Below, piece by piece: positions 6,513 to 8,938 of a stretch of 8,938 nt of DNA; positions within the stretch are counted from its first letter, which is position 1; each line of letters begins with the position of its first letter. The DNA lies in contig JAHDGO010000030.1 in NCBI GenBank assembly GCA_020627605.1, positions 3,663 through 12,600 on the forward strand, given 5' to 3'. The position numbers and the translations under genes are program-made. This DNA comes from Yoonia sp. (GTDB lineage: Bacteria; Pseudomonadota; Alphaproteobacteria; Rhodobacterales; Rhodobacteraceae). Below the pieces are notes generated by a model, which saw nothing but the letters and a program-made list of their open reading frames with translations, had not been told where the DNA came from and did not search any database.

Positions 6513-7464
6513 AATAGGTCCCGCTGCGATAGCGTGCCGTGTCAAAATGGAAATGATCGCGGTGAAAGCGGTTCGATTCCGGTCCCAGCACGGTGCCGAA
6601 TGGCCCACAGGCCGCGCGCCACATCTGGCGCAGCTGCGGCCCGTCATCGGCAGAGTTCCAGTCGGTCAGCAGGGTCATTTCCGTCCCGTTGCGCAGGCGA
6701 ATGCCGGCAATGTCGATCGCCCGCCCGAAAGAGTGTTCAGACAGCCGCGCGCCGGGCTGGTTGTTGCGGGGGCGGCAAGAGTAGTCGCCGATCACCCGCA
6801 AGGACGCGACGCCGCCGCCCTCCGCCCCAACGGCCGGGATCACACCGCGTTCCACCCATGTTTTCAGCGCCTTGGCCGTCGGGCAGTCGATCACCGCACG
6901 CGGGCTGAGCGTGACACCGGCCACAGACCGCACACGCACACCGTTCGGCACACCGCAGGCACCGGGGCCGGGCACCGCACCAAGGGCGGTGCCTTGTATC
7001 GCCGGATCGCCACAGACCTGCCCGCGCAAACGTGCGACGCGGCGTTCCTCTGCGGCGGCCTCTATCGCGGCGGGCCGCAACGCGGGCCGGACAGAGCGCG
7101 CCAGCGCAAACGGGCTGAAGGCAAAGAGGTTCTGTTCGGCCCGAAAGAGCGGCCGCGTCTGCGCACCAAAGGCCAGATCGGGACGTTCGACAGGGCGGAC
7201 CTGCGGGCGAATATCCGACCCCGCCAGCACCGCCTGAACAGAACCACGGGCGAGTGGGCGGATTGTGTCAGCGTCGGGGTCGCGCACGATAACCGGCGCA
7301 TCTTCCTGGGGTTGCTCCACGCGTTGTGTCGGTGGTGGCGCATCTTTCTGCACAGGTTCAGCGGCAGTTGGCGTTTCGGGGCGCATTTCGGGACGCACGA
7401 CCTCTTGCGCCGTCACGGGCATCGCCAGCAAGGCGGCAAAAAGAAGTGCCGCCAGCGCCCTCAT
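6505..7464 (-). CDS. Extensin-like C-terminal domain protein, secreted
   Basis: This 319-residue protein has a signal peptide (MRALAALLFAALLAMPVTA, probable cleavage after residue 19) and is expected in the periplasm or cell wall. Residues about 20-140 are a low-complexity linker rich in Pro, Arg, Glu and Ala. The C-terminal 170 residues match the bacterial extensin-like family, which resembles M15 LAS peptidases: SEHSFGRAIDIAG supplies H244 and D251, and HRDHFHFD supplies H304/H306, likely zinc ligands. Six cysteines (151, 170, 194, 230, 286, 318) could form disulfides. A peptidoglycan-cleaving role is plausible but unproven. The frame is open further upstream, but the ATG at 7464 begins the signal peptide, overlaps the tyrA stop (ATGA) and has GAAGG upstream. 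It is the last gene of hisC-tyrA-extensin, though it has no obvious link to tyrosine synthesis. Confidence 0.85.
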   Translation of the reverse strand: MRALAALLFAALLAMPVTAQEVVRPEMRPETPTAAEPVQKDAPPPTQRVEQPQEDAPVIVRDPDADTIRPLARGSVQAVLAGSDIRPQVRPVERPDLAFGAQTRPLFRAEQNLFAFSPFALARSVRPALRPAAIEAAAEERRVARLRGQVCGDPAIQGTALGAVPGPGACGVPNGVRVRSVAGVTLSPRAVIDCPTAKALKTWVERGVIPAVGAEGGGVASLRVIGDYSCRPRNNQPGARLSEHSFGRAIDIAGIRLRNGTEMTLLTDWNSADDGPQLRQMWRAACGPFGTVLGPESNRFHRDHFHFDTARYRSGTYCR

Positions 7465-8384
7465 GTCTTGCGCACCTTCGCCCGGCCAAAGTCCGGGGCA
7501 TCGGTGTCCTGCCCGGCCTCGATAATACCGCGGCGGATCGCGCGGGTGCGGGTGAAATAATCGTGCAGATGGTCGCCGTCGCCCTGCCGGATCGCGCGTT
7601 GCAGGGCAAACAGCTCTTCCGTGAACCGGCCCAGAATTTCCAGCGTTGCCTCTTTGTTGTTCAAAAATACATCCCGCCACATGGTAGGGTCAGAGGCGGC
7701 GATGCGCGTAAAGTCACGAAACCCGGCGGCCGAGTATTTGATCACTTCGCTATCGGTCACGCGGCGCAGGTCGTCGGCCACACCCACCATCGTATAGGCG
7801 ATCAGATGCGGCGTATGGCTGGTGACGGCAAGCACCCGGTCGTGATGCTCGGGGTCCATCACCTCGGTCAATGCGCCCATGGCCTGCCAAAGCTCGGTCA
7901 GGCGGGCCTGCGCCGCAGCATCACTGCCCTCAACCGGCACGATGATCGTATAGCGGTTGTCAAAAAGCTCGGCAAAGCCAGAACGCGGGCCGGAATGTTC
8001 CGTGCCAGCAAGGGGATGTGCGGGGATGAAATGCACGCCGTCTGGCAAATGCGGGCTGACCGCGTCAACCACCGTGCGCTTGACAGAGCCGACGTCGCTG
8101 ACTGTCGCACCCAGCTTCAGGTAGGGGCCGATTTCGCGGGCGACAGCCTCCATCGCGCCGACAGGCACGCAGAGGACAACAAGATCGGCGTCCTGAACGG
8201 CCTCTGCTGCGCTGTCATAGACTACGTCACACAGCGCGATCTCACGCGCGATGTCGCGGGTCTCTTGCGAGCGGGCGTAGCCCCGGATTTCACCAGCAAG
8301 CCCCGCCCGCCGCATCGCGTGGCACATCGACGATGCGATCAAGCCCAAACCGATCAGGGCGACCTTGTCATAAATCTGCGCCAT
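7461..8384 (-). CDS. tyrA: Prephenate/arogenate dehydrogenase
   Basis: Oxidatively decarboxylates prephenate (or arogenate) with NAD(P)+ to give 4-hydroxyphenylpyruvate (or tyrosine), the committed step of tyrosine synthesis. The 307 residues start with a Rossmann fold, IGLGLIASS (11-19, a GxGxxxS dinucleotide-binding loop), then LVVLCVPVGAM (68-78) and SDVGSVK (96-102). The substrate site is visible as PAHPLAGTEHSGP (121-133), with H123 in the usual catalytic place, and the helical dimerisation domain contains the typical TSHTPHLIAY (188-197). No chorismate mutase or ACT domain is fused. ATG at 8384 is preferred, with AAGGGG eight bases upstream; a GTG at 8387 is an alternative. The start overlaps the hisC stop by one base, and its own TGA overlaps the next ATG, so the three genes are coupled. 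Co-substrate preference cannot be read. Confidence 0.92.
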   Translation of the reverse strand: MAQIYDKVALIGLGLIASSMCHAMRRAGLAGEIRGYARSQETRDIAREIALCDVVYDSAAEAVQDADLVVLCVPVGAMEAVAREIGPYLKLGATVSDVGSVKRTVVDAVSPHLPDGVHFIPAHPLAGTEHSGPRSGFAELFDNRYTIIVPVEGSDAAAQARLTELWQAMGALTEVMDPEHHDRVLAVTSHTPHLIAYTMVGVADDLRRVTDSEVIKYSAAGFRDFTRIAASDPTMWRDVFLNNKEATLEILGRFTEELFALQRAIRQGDGDHLHDYFTRTRAIRRGIIEAGQDTDAPDFGRAKVRKT

Positions 8385-8938
8385 CACGCCGACCCCTTGA
8401 ACTGGGCGATCGCATGGGCGACGCGGCGGCAGGCGGCCTCATCCCCGACGGTGATGCGCAGACAGTTGGGCAGACCGTATCCCGCGACCTTACGCACGAT
8501 GATGCCGGCATCGCGCAGATGGTCGTCGCAGGCGCTCGCCTCAGCCTCATCCGCGAAACGGGCAAGGATGAAATTGGCGGTCGAGGTATCGGACGGCACG
8601 CCTACCTCTGCCAGCGCATTGGCGAGCCAGTCGCGCCAGCGGGCGTTTTCGATGCGGCATTTTTCGGTATGGGCGGTGTCGCGCACGGCTGCCTCTGCCG
8701 CTGCCAGGGCAGCCCCTGACAGATTGAACGGCCCACGAATGCGGTTGATGACGTCAATGATGGGTTGCGGGCCATAGCCCCAGCCAACCCGCATGCCACC
8801 CAGCCCATAGATCTTGGAGAAGGTGCGCGTCATGACGACATTGTCCCGCGCCTCCACCAGCGCTTTGCCAGCGTCGAAACCATCGACAAATTCCGCATAG
8901 GCCCCGTCCAGTACCAACAGCGCTTTCGCCGGCAGACC
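8384..8938 (-). CDS. hisC: Histidinol-phosphate aminotransferase, C-terminal half
   Basis: PLP-dependent class I/II aminotransferase converting imidazole acetol phosphate to histidinol phosphate with glutamate; HisC enzymes of this type often also transaminate prephenate or aromatic keto acids, which fits its place directly before tyrA. The right window edge cuts the gene: 184 residues remain of an expected 360-370. Seen are the PLP-contacting D11 in VLDGAYAEF, the Schiff-base K42 in [18 protein letters not shown] (codon 8813-8815) with R50 of the phosphate-binding motif, the [16 protein letters not shown] helix, and the C-terminal [10 protein letters not shown] with the substrate-carboxylate Arg. 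The frame is open to the edge, so no start lies in the window. The stop TGA shares a base with tyrA. A dedicated aromatic aminotransferase cannot be excluded. Confidence 0.9.
   Translation of the reverse strand, partial: GLPAKALLVLDGAYAEFVDGFDAGKALVEARDNVVMTRTFSKIYGLGGMRVGWGYGPQPIIDVINRIRGPFNLSGAALAAAEAAVRDTAHTEKCRIENARWRDWLANALAEVGVPSDTSTANFILARFADEAEASACDDHLRDAGIIVRKVAGYGLPNCLRITVGDEAACRRVAHAIAQFKGSA

Noticed and set aside
4534..7560. A 1008-codon open frame on the + strand across ileS, the intergenic gap and the extensin gene
   Set aside because: It is antisense to two recognised genes, its protein is rich in His, Arg and Gly with no family pattern, and it fits the long shadow frames expected in GC-rich coding DNA.
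7465..7680. N-terminal extension of the extensin-like protein to 7680
   Set aside because: It would hide the clear signal peptide beginning at 7464 and lie over the 3' end of tyrA; the ATGA overlap is the better start.
7326..8777. A 483-codon + strand frame opposite extensin, tyrA and hisC
   Set aside because: It is antisense to three well-supported genes and has no recognisable domain.

Overview
The window looks like ordinary chromosome from a moderately GC-rich alphaproteobacterium, most likely a Rhodobacterales/Roseobacter-group organism. That placement is inferred from protein style and gene order (DUF484-xerC, a bacterial phosphatidylcholine synthase, hisC-tyrA followed by an extensin-like protein). 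No mobile element, CRISPR array, rRNA or tRNA gene was recognised.

Layout. On the + strand, a DUF484 protein (153-848), the tyrosine recombinase XerC (852-1766) and phosphatidylcholine synthase Pcs (1809-2507) run in series. They meet the minus-strand genes tail to tail: the stop codons of pcs and ogt overlap. Everything from 2504 to the right edge is on the minus strand. Read in the direction of transcription it forms two tightly packed sets. The first is hisC (cut by the window edge), tyrA and an extensin-like secreted protein, joined by 1- and 4-base overlaps. The second is ileS, a hotdog-fold thioesterase and ogt, also joined by 1- and 4-base overlaps. A gap of about 220 bases (6283-6504) separates the sets and appears to hold the promoter and leader of the ileS unit.

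Two things stand out. First, ileS, normally an essential gene, is out of frame at about 4166-4173. The catalytic and editing parts lie in one frame and the anticodon-binding domain plus zinc ribbon lie in another. The family pattern suggests a net loss of five bases. Second, the ileS leader contains a good -35/-10 pair (TTTACC, 17 bases, TATAAG) placed so that transcription would start on or next to the ATG of a 14-codon ORF, MLQQMIITISCPAV, which has three Ile codons in a run of four. A strong GC hairpin overlaps its stop codon, and further downstream a CCUUU segment can pair either with an upstream AAAGG or with the ileS Shine-Dalgarno sequence. This has the form of a leader-peptide attenuation system sensing charged tRNA-Ile, possibly acting on translation. 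It is a sequence-based proposal and untested.

The remaining genes are conventional housekeeping functions: chromosome dimer resolution, membrane lipid synthesis, repair of alkylated DNA, tyrosine/histidine synthesis and a cell-envelope protein.
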